NCBI GenBank assembly: GCA_041743105.1
Contig: JBGTNI010000015.1
Span: 37,154-101,153, forward strand
Length of the DNA: 64,000 nucleotides
DNA from: QHCE01 sp041743105
GTDB taxonomy: Bacteria > Actinomycetota > Actinomycetes > Mycobacteriales > QHCE01
Direction: 5' to 3'
Shown: piece after piece, positions 27,758 through 36,243 of the stretch
Layout: every line of letters starts with the position of its first letter
Numbering within the stretch: the first letter of the stretch is position 1
Translations under genes and position numbers: made by a program
Notes under the pieces: generated by a model
The model's database searches: none
What the model was told of the DNA's origin: nothing
The model's input: only the letters and a program-made list of their open reading frames with translations

Positions 27758-27803
27758 CACCATTGCCCTGATCAATCTTGCTGCGAGTGTGAGAGGCGGC
27801 TAA
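27549..27803 (+). pseudogene. pepP: Truncated 5' copy of the Xaa-Pro aminopeptidase gene
   Basis: Begins MTKRKLPAPLVELMARGWVP and follows the intact pepP at 30156 for about 69 codons, then runs into 15 unrelated codons and a stop. The copy keeps the leaderless promoter and an open frame, so an 84-residue product could be made. It lacks the entire metallopeptidase domain. It is divergent from the acylase gene, which is probably the ancestral position of pepP. Confidence 0.85.
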
Positions 27804-27863
27804 GCATCCACTCAACAGGCTTGGAGCCACTGCGAGGATCCGCAGGTCATTAAGTCTCAGCGA

Positions 27864-29474
27864 CTAGCTGGCGGCAGGTCCTACTTTGCCGCTCTGAATG
27901 TTGTCGGACGCTCGTAGGCGCCGGGGCGGGCTGGTACCGGGTATAACGTCACGGCCCAGGTGCTCTTTAATCAGATGCTTGAGTTCGGCTCCGTTGATCA
28001 GAGTAATACGGTTGCGCTGGGCGAACTGTTCGCTGGCGCGCCCGAACCAGGAAGTAGCGACCAGCACGCCCGTGGTCGCGTTGTGATCGGCCATCACTCC
28101 GGTAAGGGCATGCACGGCCTCGAGCCCGACCACTCCGGTCCAGCGTTTGGCCTGTATCAAGCAGACACCACCGAAGAACAGATTCTTGCTCGCCGCGACC
28201 GCATCCACACCACCGTCCTTAGATGGCACGGTCCGCCAAGCCTCTGCGCCCATCGCCACGAACAAGTCCTTGACCAGATGCTCAAATTCGGTCGGTGTCA
28301 GCTTTAGGAGGTTTCTCCGAGAATCGAGATCGGCTATCGCGTCGAGGTCGTCAACAAATCGGAACCGCTTGAGATCGAAATCAATGAACGGCTCGACTGC
28401 CTCCATGTCGAACGGGTTGGGCGACACCAACGCATTGAGGTGCTTCAGGCAAGCCGCCGGGTCAACCTCGGCTAGCACCAAATCGGTGAACGCCAATCGC
28501 TCAGCCTCCACGCTGATCAGATGCGGGCGAGCCTTCTTCCCGGTAGCCCGATCGATAGTACTTACCCGACCGTTGAAAACCACTGCTTCCACGACCTCAG
28601 GCGGAGTAGCAGCAAAGATCTCATAAAGAGTTCTCAGCGCCACGCAAGCAATTAGATGGGCATACCGCCGCTTGACTTCGCCATTCGGCCGCGCGACGGG
28701 ATCAATGGCGTCGCGGGTCTTGATGTATCGGTACTCACACACGGCGGGGATAAGTTGCTGCCCTGGCAGCTCGAACTCCACCACCACGTCACGGTTCTCT
28801 GGTCGGTATGCAACCTGGTGCTGCTTCGGGAACCCGTACGGATATTGCGAAGCGTCTAGAATCTGGCCGACAAACCAGTCCATCGCCTCGGCATCGCCTG
28901 CGGAGAACGCAGCCCGGCGAATAGCAAGATCAGCGTTGTACGCCGCCGCCTCGGTCTGTGCTTTCGCCACCTTGCGAATGTGTTCAGCCCTTGCCGCTGC
29001 CAGCTCGCGCAGCCGGATTGCTTCGGACTGATCGTATCGAGCTTTGGCAGCCTGCCATAACACTCGTGCTGTCGCCAGCTTCCGCTGGTAACGACTCATC
29101 CCGCCGAATAATCGGCTAAAACCTCCTGGTTCAACCGGCGCATAGCTCAACCAGCTGGGAGCAATCGCTGAAACGCCCAAACGGCCTGGGTAAAAGGCCG
29201 GCTGGCTAACGACGGCTTCCAACTGGTTCACGCTGAACGGGCGCTGCCTCAAAGCGCTAGGTAACACATCGTCAAGCACCGCAATCTGTGCGACCACCGC
29301 AGCTGTCTTTGTTTTTTCAGAGCGCCGCTGATTAACAACATGGTGCTCCTTTGCTAGCTTTGCCTGTTCTCGAGCTTGCCGATCGGCGACCCTACGTGCA
29401 GCCTCTTCCTGACGCTGTTGTGCGACGAGTTGCCGCTCCCAGTCAGACCGGTAGCCCCGACCTCGCTGTACCAT
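27864..29474 (-). CDS. Mrr-type restriction endonuclease-like protein
   Basis: 536 residues. Basic, helical N-terminal third with a coiled coil rich in Arg, Gln and Ala (about 10-60, and again near 140-185). The C-terminal Mrr_cat domain (about 400-520) has LTPTEFEHLVKDLF, a PD-(D/E)xK core with KDGGVDAVA and CLIQAKRW (D...QxK), and GVLVATSWFG. Mrr enzymes cut modified DNA. AGGAG is eight bases before the ATG. It is opposite in strand to both pepP copies and bounded by the 229-base direct repeat, so it was probably acquired as a defence cassette. Confidence 0.86.
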   Translation of the reverse strand: MVQRGRGYRSDWERQLVAQQRQEEAARRVADRQAREQAKLAKEHHVVNQRRSEKTKTAAVVAQIAVLDDVLPSALRQRPFSVNQLEAVVSQPAFYPGRLGVSAIAPSWLSYAPVEPGGFSRLFGGMSRYQRKLATARVLWQAAKARYDQSEAIRLRELAAARAEHIRKVAKAQTEAAAYNADLAIRRAAFSAGDAEAMDWFVGQILDASQYPYGFPKQHQVAYRPENRDVVVEFELPGQQLIPAVCEYRYIKTRDAIDPVARPNGEVKRRYAHLIACVALRTLYEIFAATPPEVVEAVVFNGRVSTIDRATGKKARPHLISVEAERLAFTDLVLAEVDPAACLKHLNALVSPNPFDMEAVEPFIDFDLKRFRFVDDLDAIADLDSRRNLLKLTPTEFEHLVKDLFVAMGAEAWRTVPSKDGGVDAVAASKNLFFGGVCLIQAKRWTGVVGLEAVHALTGVMADHNATTGVLVATSWFGRASEQFAQRNRITLINGAELKHLIKEHLGRDVIPGTSPPRRLRASDNIQSGKVGPAAS

Positions 29475-30135
29475 CGACGAGGCTCCTAACCCGCTACGGT
29501 AAACAATGTTGCGATTACTGTATGTAAATAACCCGCTCCTAACGAGTGGCCCGCATCGACCAATCTCACTAAATATGGACGGCGAATAGCTTGCAAGCGG
29601 TAAGTCACGTCGCCCACATGGCGTCGATCTGGCCGCTGCTCGGTAGGCCGTCCCTGTCTATGATCTATACCGGATCGCTATAAACACGTGCCTGGATGCA
29701 CTGGCGTAACACCCAGAGCCGCGACAGGCGGCCCCTGTCGCGCAGTCGGGGCACCATCGTCAAGTCCGGTCAAGGTCTCCTGGCCCAGCCCTACTTGGGA
29801 TCGGCTATTGGATCAGGTGACGGCCAGCGAGGCCGAACCCGACCCAGCAGCCATGGCCAGTGACCACCGAGGTGCTGTCGGACAGCGATTCGATGCGGGC
29901 ACTTGCCCACACTGAAACCGCATAGTCGGTCGCGGGGAGCTTCGCTCCTAATAGCCGGCCGTGACCGTTGAGCGAGGGGCAACCATACGAAATAGCTCTC
30001 AACCGCAGCAGCGTGCGCCAAGCGCTTGTCGAGGACAACCGGCACGTCACAGTTCGCAACATACGTCACCGGCGGGATGCTTTATCGAACGTGATGAAGA
30101 TTTCCGCCTTCTGACACGTGACACAGCCTCTCCAG
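29475..30135. other. Cassette region without a supported gene
   Basis: Lies between the Mrr-like gene's start and the right copy of the pepP repeat. Two overlapping minus-strand frames (near 29791-30069) and a plus-strand frame (29688-29915) are open but show no family features. It may hold the Mrr gene's promoter and decayed DNA. Confidence 0.4.
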
Positions 30136-30364
30136 ATCATCGATACGGTAGAACGGTGACGAAACGTAAACTTCCCGCACCGCTAGTGGAACTCATGGCC
30201 CGCGGATGGGTGCCGCCGAACGAACTCGATACCGCGGCAGTGTCTGGGGCGGCACATCACCGCAGCTCGCGCGACGCCATATCGCGGGCAGCAGCGCAAA
30301 CGCTGCCTGGACAAACCCTGATCATTCCCGCTGGACCGGAAAAGACTCGTAACAACGACGTCGA
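30136..30364 (+). repeat. 229-base imperfect direct repeat, right copy (pepP 5' end)
   Basis: Right partner of 27529-27757. Upstream of base 30136 the sequence is unrelated to that before the left copy, so similarity begins about 20 bases before the start codon. It continues into the full pepP gene. Confidence 0.9.
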
Positions 30365-31604
30365 GTACGACTATCGTCCCAACTCCGACTTTGCCTACCT
30401 CACGGGCCATTACGAGCCCGATTCGGTGCTGATCCTCTCCCCCGCAGCGGGGGCCTATGACGGGCACACGCCTCGGCTGTACCTGCGGTCGCGGACCGAT
30501 CGCAGCAATCCCGAATTCTTCACCAGTTACCACGGCGAGCTCTGGAGCGGGCCGCGTCGTACCGTGCAAGAGCACCAGGCGCGGCTGGGCTTGCCCTGCG
30601 CCGACCTCGCCGACCTCGGCGATGCACTCGCAAGCCTCGACGCCGAGACCTCCACCGTGCTGCGCGGCGTAGATGAGCGGGTGGACGCAGCGATCGAGCC
30701 TGCGTCAGATGGCGGTGAACGAGACAAGCAGCTCGCCCAAACGTTGTCGGAGCTGCGCCTGATCAAGTCAGCCTGGGAACTCGAACAGCTCAGCGACGCC
30801 GTCGCCGCCACCATTGCAGGCTTTGCCGACGTGGTGCGTGCGCTCCCGTCCGATCGACCCAGCCCCGAACGGTTGGTGGACGGTGTCTTCGGACTGCGGG
30901 CACGGTGCGAGGGAAACTCTGTTGGCTACCGCACCATCGCCGCCGCCGGAGCGCACGCATGCACGCTGCATTGGTCGCGAAACACCGGTGTATGCCGCCC
31001 CGGCGAGCTGCTGCTGCTGGACGCCGGGGTGGAGAACGTCCATTTCTATACCGCCGACATCACTCGGACCGTGCCGATCAGCGGAGAATTCACCGACGAA
31101 CAGCGGCAAATCTACGACATCGTCTACGCTGCACAGCTTGCCGGGTTTGCCGCAATCAAACCCGGCGTGCGCTGGAAAGACGTGGAGTCCGCGTGCACCA
31201 CCGTGCTCGCCGAAGAGCTAGCCGACCTGGGGATCTTGCCGGTCAGTGCGCAGCAGGCGTTACGTGCCGACAACCAGACCTACCGCCGCTGGACGCTGCA
31301 CGGTTTCGGGCACATGCTGGGCCTGGACGTTCATGACTGCGGACACGCTCGCGAGCAGATCTACCGCGACGGTGAGCTCGCCGAAGGCTATGTGCTCACC
31401 ATGGAACCGGGCTTGTACTTCCAGCCCGATGACGAACTCGTACCGCAGCGCTATCGCGGCATCGGTGTGCGCATCGAAGATGACGTGGTGGTTACCAGCG
31501 ACGGTTGCCGCGTTCTCTCCGACGCGTTGCCGAGCGAGCCCAGCGCGTTACTGGCGTGGATGCGGGAGCTGCGAGCCCAAGCGCCGGAGTTGCCTGGGCG
31601 GTGA
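30156..31604 (+). CDS. pepP: Xaa-Pro aminopeptidase (M24B)
   Basis: 482 residues. Cleaves the N-terminal residue from peptides with proline at position 2. N-terminal aminopeptidase P domain (NSDFAYLTGHYEPDSVLIL) and the C-terminal pita-bread domain with all five metal ligands: two aspartates in LLLLDAGVENVHFYTADITR, His in LHGFGHMLGLDVHD, Glu in TMEPGLYF and Glu in GVRIEDDVVV. GTG 30156 follows TACGGT by six bases (leaderless). Defence cassettes lie on both sides, and copies of both gene ends are found beyond them. Confidence 0.95.
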   Translation: MTKRKLPAPLVELMARGWVPPNELDTAAVSGAAHHRSSRDAISRAAAQTLPGQTLIIPAGPEKTRNNDVEYDYRPNSDFAYLTGHYEPDSVLILSPAAGAYDGHTPRLYLRSRTDRSNPEFFTSYHGELWSGPRRTVQEHQARLGLPCADLADLGDALASLDAETSTVLRGVDERVDAAIEPASDGGERDKQLAQTLSELRLIKSAWELEQLSDAVAATIAGFADVVRALPSDRPSPERLVDGVFGLRARCEGNSVGYRTIAAAGAHACTLHWSRNTGVCRPGELLLLDAGVENVHFYTADITRTVPISGEFTDEQRQIYDIVYAAQLAGFAAIKPGVRWKDVESACTTVLAEELADLGILPVSAQQALRADNQTYRRWTLHGFGHMLGLDVHDCGHAREQIYRDGELAEGYVLTMEPGLYFQPDDELVPQRYRGIGVRIEDDVVVTSDGCRVLSDALPSEPSALLAWMRELRAQAPELPGR

Positions 31605-31758
31605 CGGCGCGGCGACGCGGTTCAAGATCAACTCGGCTAGATCCGCACCCTCGACAGAATATTTAGTGAGGAAGTACTATACTAAACTAGTACGCGGTCA
31701 GCTGCTGATGGCAACATCAGCACCCGTGTCTGCGGCGTAAGCTGGCCGACGTACGTAC
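31605..31758. other. Short gap with an inverted repeat
   Basis: GTACTA and TAGTAC (about 31673-31692) form a small A/T-rich inverted repeat. It is in the gap between pepP and the convergent DUF3800 gene, and might be a terminator or an operator relic. Confidence 0.3.
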
Positions 31759-32502
31759 CTACAAGGTCGTCACCCATGGGTAGACGGCCTTTGTACTGTC
31801 AGACCATGGATGCAGTTGCAACCCATAAGAAGTAAGGGGTTCACCTGTCCGTCGATAGAAACGTGAACCAAGTTCGACAAGGTACCGAAGCTCGGTATTG
31901 CCGTGCCGATCTGGCTCAAAAGCGCGAAACGTTGCGGACGCGACTATGTCCGCCAACTGAAGGCACTCCATATTAGACGGCTGATCGATCCTGCCGCCAC
32001 GAGAATCAACGGAGTCCCAAGCGATTTGACAGTCACGACGCTGCCTAAGAGCTCTCTCGTACTCCCGCAATTTCTCTTTCTTGAACCGAACGACATGCGC
32101 AAGATTGTACTGGAGTTCCCGTCCTTCATCGCATGCAAGCCAGGACAGACGCTCAAGCAAAAGACGGAACGTATCAAGGTAGAAGCGATCATTATCAACC
32201 ACCTCCCCGACGATTAAGTGACGCTTACAGACGGCGACGGAACAGATCTGAACCCACGGCCGCGTCCCAAGGCTGATCGCAGCATGCAGGCGATCAGAAT
32301 GGGCCTTAAGGTTCTTCCAGTGCAATGTGTCACCCGACCGACGACGTAAATCAGCTCGCAGCTGCTTAAGAAATGTCGCAGCGGTAGTCAAGGACTCTTC
32401 AGCTATGACAACAGCCGACATTACGAAGTGGTCACTCGACACCAACGCCCAGGAGCGATCACCGGCCTCATCTATGAACGCATGCAGCGGTAAGCGGCTC
32501 AC
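31759..32502 (-). CDS. DUF3800 domain protein
   Basis: 247 residues. DUF3800 signature: N-terminal AFIDEAGDRSWALVSSDHFV with the conserved FxDESG-like acidic motif, the LHWKNL segment near residue 60, and a C-terminal NMECLQLADIVASATFRAFE with the conserved LQxADxxA. The fold is thought to be RNase H-like, and DUF3800 genes recur in phage-defence loci. It starts at GTG 32500-32502, overlapping the DUF5343 stop by four bases (GTGA). Confidence 0.85.
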   Translation of the reverse strand: MSRLPLHAFIDEAGDRSWALVSSDHFVMSAVVIAEESLTTAATFLKQLRADLRRRSGDTLHWKNLKAHSDRLHAAISLGTRPWVQICSVAVCKRHLIVGEVVDNDRFYLDTFRLLLERLSWLACDEGRELQYNLAHVVRFKKEKLREYERALRQRRDCQIAWDSVDSRGGRIDQPSNMECLQLADIVASATFRAFEPDRHGNTELRYLVELGSRFYRRTGEPLTSYGLQLHPWSDSTKAVYPWVTTL

Positions 32503-33275
32503 GACGGCGTGCCCCCTGCTGTCGAGTCGGGCAGGTGCCCTGCACGTGATTCAGAACATAGCTGTGAACGGCCCTGATAATCCTGTATTCGATCGACAAG
32601 ATCTAGGACAAAATTTCGATCTTCTCCCCGTAGCTCCAGCAAGTTGACATCGAGTACCAACGTTACGGACCCAGCGGTACCAAGTAGCACCGTGGTACAG
32701 GTGGCATTTTGCGCCCTAGGCGTCTGCTCGGCGGAGAGTGACTGCTTGTGGACGTCGGACGAGTTCGATGCTCTCGTAGCCTTAGGCGGACTTGGGATAC
32801 CTGTGTGAGATGCCTGCGTAGCCCGAGAGAGTCGCGCCTGAGGCAACGTTTCACTGTACTCTGCAAACTCAAGTAGGCCGAGAAACAACGAAACCATTCG
32901 GTCTCGTTGGCCTGCAGGCTTAAATGTCCGAAAAGCGTCGCGCACCTGCTCATAGGCCGCATTTGCGGGGTCGACAATAGCGAAAACCTCCGCATACGCC
33001 GAGCGTAAAATATCGACAACGGCTGGCTTAAAGTCGGACGTTGCTACCTTCTTAAGCTCCTTAAACCGCGGAGTCACTCTTCCTTCATCATTGACAAGCT
33101 CGAGAAGCTTGAGCGCTTGGAGGACTCGAGGAGCAAGGCTTTCGCTCACGCTAATTCTATGTAACGACTCCACGGTCAGCGGCTGGGGGATGTCACGATC
33201 CCGATACCGCTGGATCACGTCGACGATGGCTTTCGAAGGAGCATAGGGCGCAACTCCCGCTGCCTGTATAACCAT
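32499..33275 (-). CDS. DUF5343 domain protein
   Basis: 258 residues. The N-terminal DUF5343 domain (about 8-140) includes APYAPSKAIVDVIQRYRDR, LTVESLHRISVSESLAPRVL, QALKLLELVNDEGRVTP and YAEVFAIVD. It is likely a winged-helix-like fold. A Ser/Thr/Lys-rich linker follows (about 155-190), then a small C-terminal beta region (VLLGTAGSVTLVLDVNLLEL) that may be a second domain. GGAAGGAG precedes the ATG. It is translationally coupled to the DUF3800 gene. No function is established; context suggests defence. Confidence 0.78.
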   Translation of the reverse strand: MVIQAAGVAPYAPSKAIVDVIQRYRDRDIPQPLTVESLHRISVSESLAPRVLQALKLLELVNDEGRVTPRFKELKKVATSDFKPAVVDILRSAYAEVFAIVDPANAAYEQVRDAFRTFKPAGQRDRMVSLFLGLLEFAEYSETLPQARLSRATQASHTGIPSPPKATRASNSSDVHKQSLSAEQTPRAQNATCTTVLLGTAGSVTLVLDVNLLELRGEDRNFVLDLVDRIQDYQGRSQLCSESRAGHLPDSTAGGTPS

Positions 33276-33371
33276 TTCGACTCCTTCCGTAACATGGACA
33301 AGAGAAACTGTAACACGCAGACTCCTTGTTCGAGTTACACGGTCAGATGGCGCACGTTACACCTTCACGCA

Positions 33372-33463
33372 GATATGGATGCCGTCCCAGCAAGCGAGCC
33401 CAGCGCGCTACTGGGTGGATACGCGAGCTACGAGCCCAAACGCCACGTTGCCCGCCGGCTGAC
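33372..33463 (+). pseudogene. pepP: Degenerate 3'-end copy of pepP
   Basis: Reads DAVPASEPSALL then, after a one-base deletion, GWIRELRAQTPRCP, aligning with the end of the intact gene (DALPSEPSALLAWMRELRAQ at 31531-31590). The copy is more diverged than the 5' copy and cannot encode a domain. It lies on the far side of the DUF5343-DUF3800 cassette. Confidence 0.75.
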
Positions 33464-33539
33464 AGCCACGGCTCAGCAATACGACCTGTGTGCGCCGATA
33501 CGGGATGGGGAAAGACGGCGGTTCCGCTCAGGTCGTCGT

Positions 33540-33552
33540 TAGCGTCAGCGAC
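33540..33552 (+). promoter_or_regulatory. Leaderless promoter of hicA
   Basis: TAGCGT at 33540-33545 followed by seven bases and the ATG, with no Shine-Dalgarno. Confidence 0.45.
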
Positions 33553-33741
33553 ATGAAAGTGGCCGACGTACTCGCTCTGCTGGAAGCAGATGGATGGGTA
33601 ATCGCCAGGATACGGGGAAGCCATCGGCAACTCCGTCATGCGGTCAAAAAGGGTACGGTCACAGTAGCCGGGAAGTTAAGCATCGACGTGCCACGAGGAA
33701 CGTTGGCTAATATTCTGAGACAAGCTGGGCTGAAACGATGA
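33553..33741 (+). CDS. hicA: HicA mRNA-interferase toxin
   Basis: 62 residues, dsRBD-like fold. MKVADVLALLEADGWVIARI, then RGSHRQLRHAVKKGTVTVAG with the catalytic histidine in GSHRQ, and the C-terminal IDVPRGTLANILRQAGL, as in HicA. It cleaves mRNA. The frame is open upstream but the ATG fits the family start and has a leaderless -10 box. hicB follows after 15 bases. Confidence 0.93.
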   Translation: MKVADVLALLEADGWVIARIRGSHRQLRHAVKKGTVTVAGKLSIDVPRGTLANILRQAGLKR

Positions 33742-33756
33742 GAGTGGTGTCTGACT

Positions 33757-33987
33757 ATGAATAGGTCGACTCATTACCTTGCGGTGATCGAGGAAGGTCC
33801 ATCAAGTTTTGGGGCCTACTCACCAGACCTGCCTGGGGTTGTGGCTGTTGGGGAGACCCGCCAAGAATGTGAGCAGCTCATCGGCGAGGCAATCGCTTTT
33901 CACATAGAAGGGCTGATCGAACTCGGCGAGCCTATCCCACAGCCACACAGCACGACCATCAGCGTGCCTTATCGCCTGGCCGCGTAA
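33757..33987 (+). CDS. hicB: HicB antitoxin
   Basis: 76 residues with the partially degraded RNase H fold of HicB: YLAVIEEGPSSFGAYSPDLP and GVVAVGETRQECEQLIGEAI, then FHIEGLIELGEPIPQP. It has no C-terminal helix-turn-helix or ribbon-helix-helix, so it probably acts mainly by binding HicA. A paralogue occurs at 56853. Confidence 0.92.
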   Translation: MNRSTHYLAVIEEGPSSFGAYSPDLPGVVAVGETRQECEQLIGEAIAFHIEGLIELGEPIPQPHSTTISVPYRLAA

Positions 33988-34053
33988 CGCCCCTCGTTGG
34001 ACTTCTACTCCTGGACATCTTGATGCAGGCTCTTCGAAAGTAAATGCGGCACC

Positions 34054-34083
34054 TTGTATCGACACTTTATGTCGCTATAACCT
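34054..34083 (+). promoter_or_regulatory. mazEF promoter and operator
   Basis: TTGTAT (34054-34059) and TATAAC (34076-34081) are spaced by 16 bases, and the ATG is eight bases farther on without a Shine-Dalgarno. GACA...TGTC arms lie between the boxes, a probable binding site for the MazE-MazF complex. Confidence 0.5.
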
Positions 34084-34089
34084 GTCTCT

Positions 34090-34326
34090 ATGCGAACAGA
34101 AACAGCGACAATCCGAGTCCCGCGTCGCACCCGAAACCTGTTCGTCGACCAAGCACGTGCACGCGGAGTTTCGGTTTCCTCTCTCCTCGTCGAACTTGCC
34201 GAGCGGTCTGCGCGCGAGGAGGCTTTCCGTGCCGAAGGCGACGCCCAGCGGCGCGACACCGCACGTACCAACGTGCACACCGAGGAACGCGAGTGGGACA
34301 TTGTGACCGCTGATGGCATCGACTGA
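34090..34326 (+). CDS. mazE: MazE-like ribbon-helix-helix antitoxin
   Basis: 78 residues. The N-terminus TATIRVPRRTRNLFVDQARA then RGVSVSSLLVELAER is a ribbon-helix-helix DNA-binding domain. A charged tail with many Arg and Glu follows, ending VTADGID. It overlaps the toxin frame by 14 bases. The start is a leaderless ATG. Confidence 0.85.
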   Translation: MRTETATIRVPRRTRNLFVDQARARGVSVSSLLVELAERSAREEAFRAEGDAQRRDTARTNVHTEEREWDIVTADGID

Positions 34327-34702
34327 GCCGGCCCGTAGCGAAGTGTGGCTTGTCTCACTAGGCGCAAGCCGCCCCGGGGAACCCGGGAAGAATAGGCCGG
34401 CTGTTGTCATCTCCGTCGATGACCTCTCCACGGGGACGCCTGATGAGCTGCTTGTCATAGTGCCAATTTCCAGCTCACGCGCACCGTCGCCACTGCGACC
34501 GGAAATATCACCGGCAGAGGGTGTAACGGATCCCAGTGTCGCAGTTTGCCGTGGTATTCGGGCAGTCACCAGAAGTCGGTTGCTGCACCGACTTAGCACA
34601 ATTACACCGGAAAACCTGGAAAAAATCACCAAGGCGCTCGCGCTAATACTCGGCGTCCACTCAGCCGACTCTGCGCTAACCACCTACTCATCGGCACGTT
34701 GA
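34313..34702 (+). CDS. mazF: MazF/PemK endoribonuclease toxin
   Basis: 129 residues. The PemK/MazF fold is recognised from EVWLVSLGASRPGEPGKNRP AVVISVDDL at the N-terminus, VIVPISSS and AVCRGIRAVTRSRL. Catalytic Arg and the RPxVV strand are present. Toxins of this class cut mRNA or tRNA at short specific sites. The gene ends just before the upstream region of gabD. Confidence 0.92.
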   Translation: MASTEPARSEVWLVSLGASRPGEPGKNRPAVVISVDDLSTGTPDELLVIVPISSSRAPSPLRPEISPAEGVTDPSVAVCRGIRAVTRSRLLHRLSTITPENLEKITKALALILGVHSADSALTTYSSAR

Positions 34703-34749
34703 TAGCTCAGCGTCTCGTCTTTCACACCCGTGAGTTCAGGAGTTTCTTC

Positions 34750-36243
34750 ATGAGCGAAGCCATCATCTCCGCCGAGCGTGAGCATCAGGTCGTTGGCGCA
34801 GTCGACAAGGACCTCTTTATCAGTGGTGCATGGCGCCCGGCACGAAGCGGGAAGACGTTTCCGGTGCATGACCCGTCGACGTCTAAAGTGCTCTGCACAG
34901 TGGCCGACGCCGACGCCGACGATGGGCTTGCCGCGCTAGATGCCGCAGTGCGCGCGCAGCCAAGCTGGGCCGCCTACCCGCCGCGCGAACGTGGCGAGAT
35001 CCTGCGTCGAAGCTACGAACTGCTCATGGCACGCCACGACGAGCTTGCGCTGCTGATGACACTGGAGATGGGCAAACCCCTTGCGGAGTCCAAAGGTGAG
35101 ATCGCCTATGCCGCGGAGTTCTTCCGGTGGTTCGCCGAGGAAGCCGTCCGCATCGACGGCGACTACGCCACGGCACCGAGTGGAGCGGGGCGATTCCTGA
35201 TCATGCGCCAGCCTGTAGGGCCAACGATCTTGATCACGCCGTGGAACTTTCCGATGGCGATGGGTACCCGCAAGATCGGCCCCGCGGTGGCGGCCGGCTG
35301 CACCATGGTGATCAAGCCCGCCGGTCAGACGCCGCTGTCAATGCTCGCCCTGGCCCAGATCCTGACCGAAGCGGGTCTACCCGACGGCGTACTGAACATG
35401 ATCACCACGTCGGACTCTGGCGGTGCCATGGGTCCACTGATCACCGATGGCCGCGCCCGCAAGCTCTCGTTCACTGGCTCCACAGCGGTGGGACGCAGGC
35501 TGCTGGAGCAGTGTGCGCAGAAAGTGTTGCGTACCTCCATGGAACTGGGTGGCAATGCCCCGTTCATAGTCTTCGACGACGCCGACCTCGATGCCGCGAT
35601 CGACGGTGCCGTGCAGGCAAAGATGCGCAACATCGGGCAGGCATGCACCGCAGCCAATCGCTTCTACGTGCAGCGGAGCCTTGCCGGGAAATTCGCCAAC
35701 CGGCTCGCAGAACGCATGTCGAGGCTCCCTATGGGGCGCGGCACGCAAGACGGCGTCGTCGTGGGGCCGTTGATCAACGCTGAGGCAGTGGACAAGGTCG
35801 CAGCGCTCGTGGCCGACGCCAAGCAGCGCGGAGCCCGCGTGCTCACCGGAGGCTCACCCGTCGACAGTTCTATCTACGGAGACGGCCACTTCTACCCCGC
35901 GACTGTGCTGGCCGACGTCAGTCCATCGGCTCGTATGGTGCGGGAGGAGATCTTCGGCCCGGTGGCTCCCATCATCGTCTTCGACACCGAAGCCGAAGCA
36001 ATCGGCGCCGCCAACGACACCGAGTTCGGCCTGGTCAGCTACGTGTACACCAGAGACCTACAACGCTCGCTGCGCGTCTGCGAGCGCCTGGAGACGGGAA
36101 TGATCGGTCTGAACCGGGGCGTGATCTCCAACCCGGCGGCTCCATTCGGGGGTGTGAAAGAGTCGGGGCTAGGGCGCGAAGGTGGTCGTGTCGGAATCGA
36201 CGAGTATCTGGAGACCAAGTACTTGGCGCTCGCCCTCCACTAG
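34750..36243 (+). CDS. gabD: NAD(P)-dependent succinate-semialdehyde dehydrogenase
   Basis: 497 residues. Aldehyde dehydrogenase superfamily: LITPWNFPMAMGTRKIGPAV (coenzyme fold), FTGSTAVGRRL, catalytic Glu in MELGGNAPFIVFDDADLD and catalytic Cys in GQACTAANRF. Overall it is closest in recall to succinate-semialdehyde dehydrogenases of the GabD type, giving succinate in 4-aminobutyrate breakdown. The start is ATG 34750 with AGGAG seven bases upstream; the longer frame begins inside the MazF stop. Its stop overlaps the convergent methyltransferase stop. Confidence 0.9.
   Translation: MSEAIISAEREHQVVGAVDKDLFISGAWRPARSGKTFPVHDPSTSKVLCTVADADADDGLAALDAAVRAQPSWAAYPPRERGEILRRSYELLMARHDELALLMTLEMGKPLAESKGEIAYAAEFFRWFAEEAVRIDGDYATAPSGAGRFLIMRQPVGPTILITPWNFPMAMGTRKIGPAVAAGCTMVIKPAGQTPLSMLALAQILTEAGLPDGVLNMITTSDSGGAMGPLITDGRARKLSFTGSTAVGRRLLEQCAQKVLRTSMELGGNAPFIVFDDADLDAAIDGAVQAKMRNIGQACTAANRFYVQRSLAGKFANRLAERMSRLPMGRGTQDGVVVGPLINAEAVDKVAALVADAKQRGARVLTGGSPVDSSIYGDGHFYPATVLADVSPSARMVREEIFGPVAPIIVFDTEAEAIGAANDTEFGLVSYVYTRDLQRSLRVCERLETGMIGLNRGVISNPAAPFGGVKESGLGREGGRVGIDEYLETKYLALALH

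Noticed and set aside
31673..31739. Short plus-strand peptide after pepP
   Set aside because: Only a few codons after an ATG, no ribosome-binding site and no conservation evidence.
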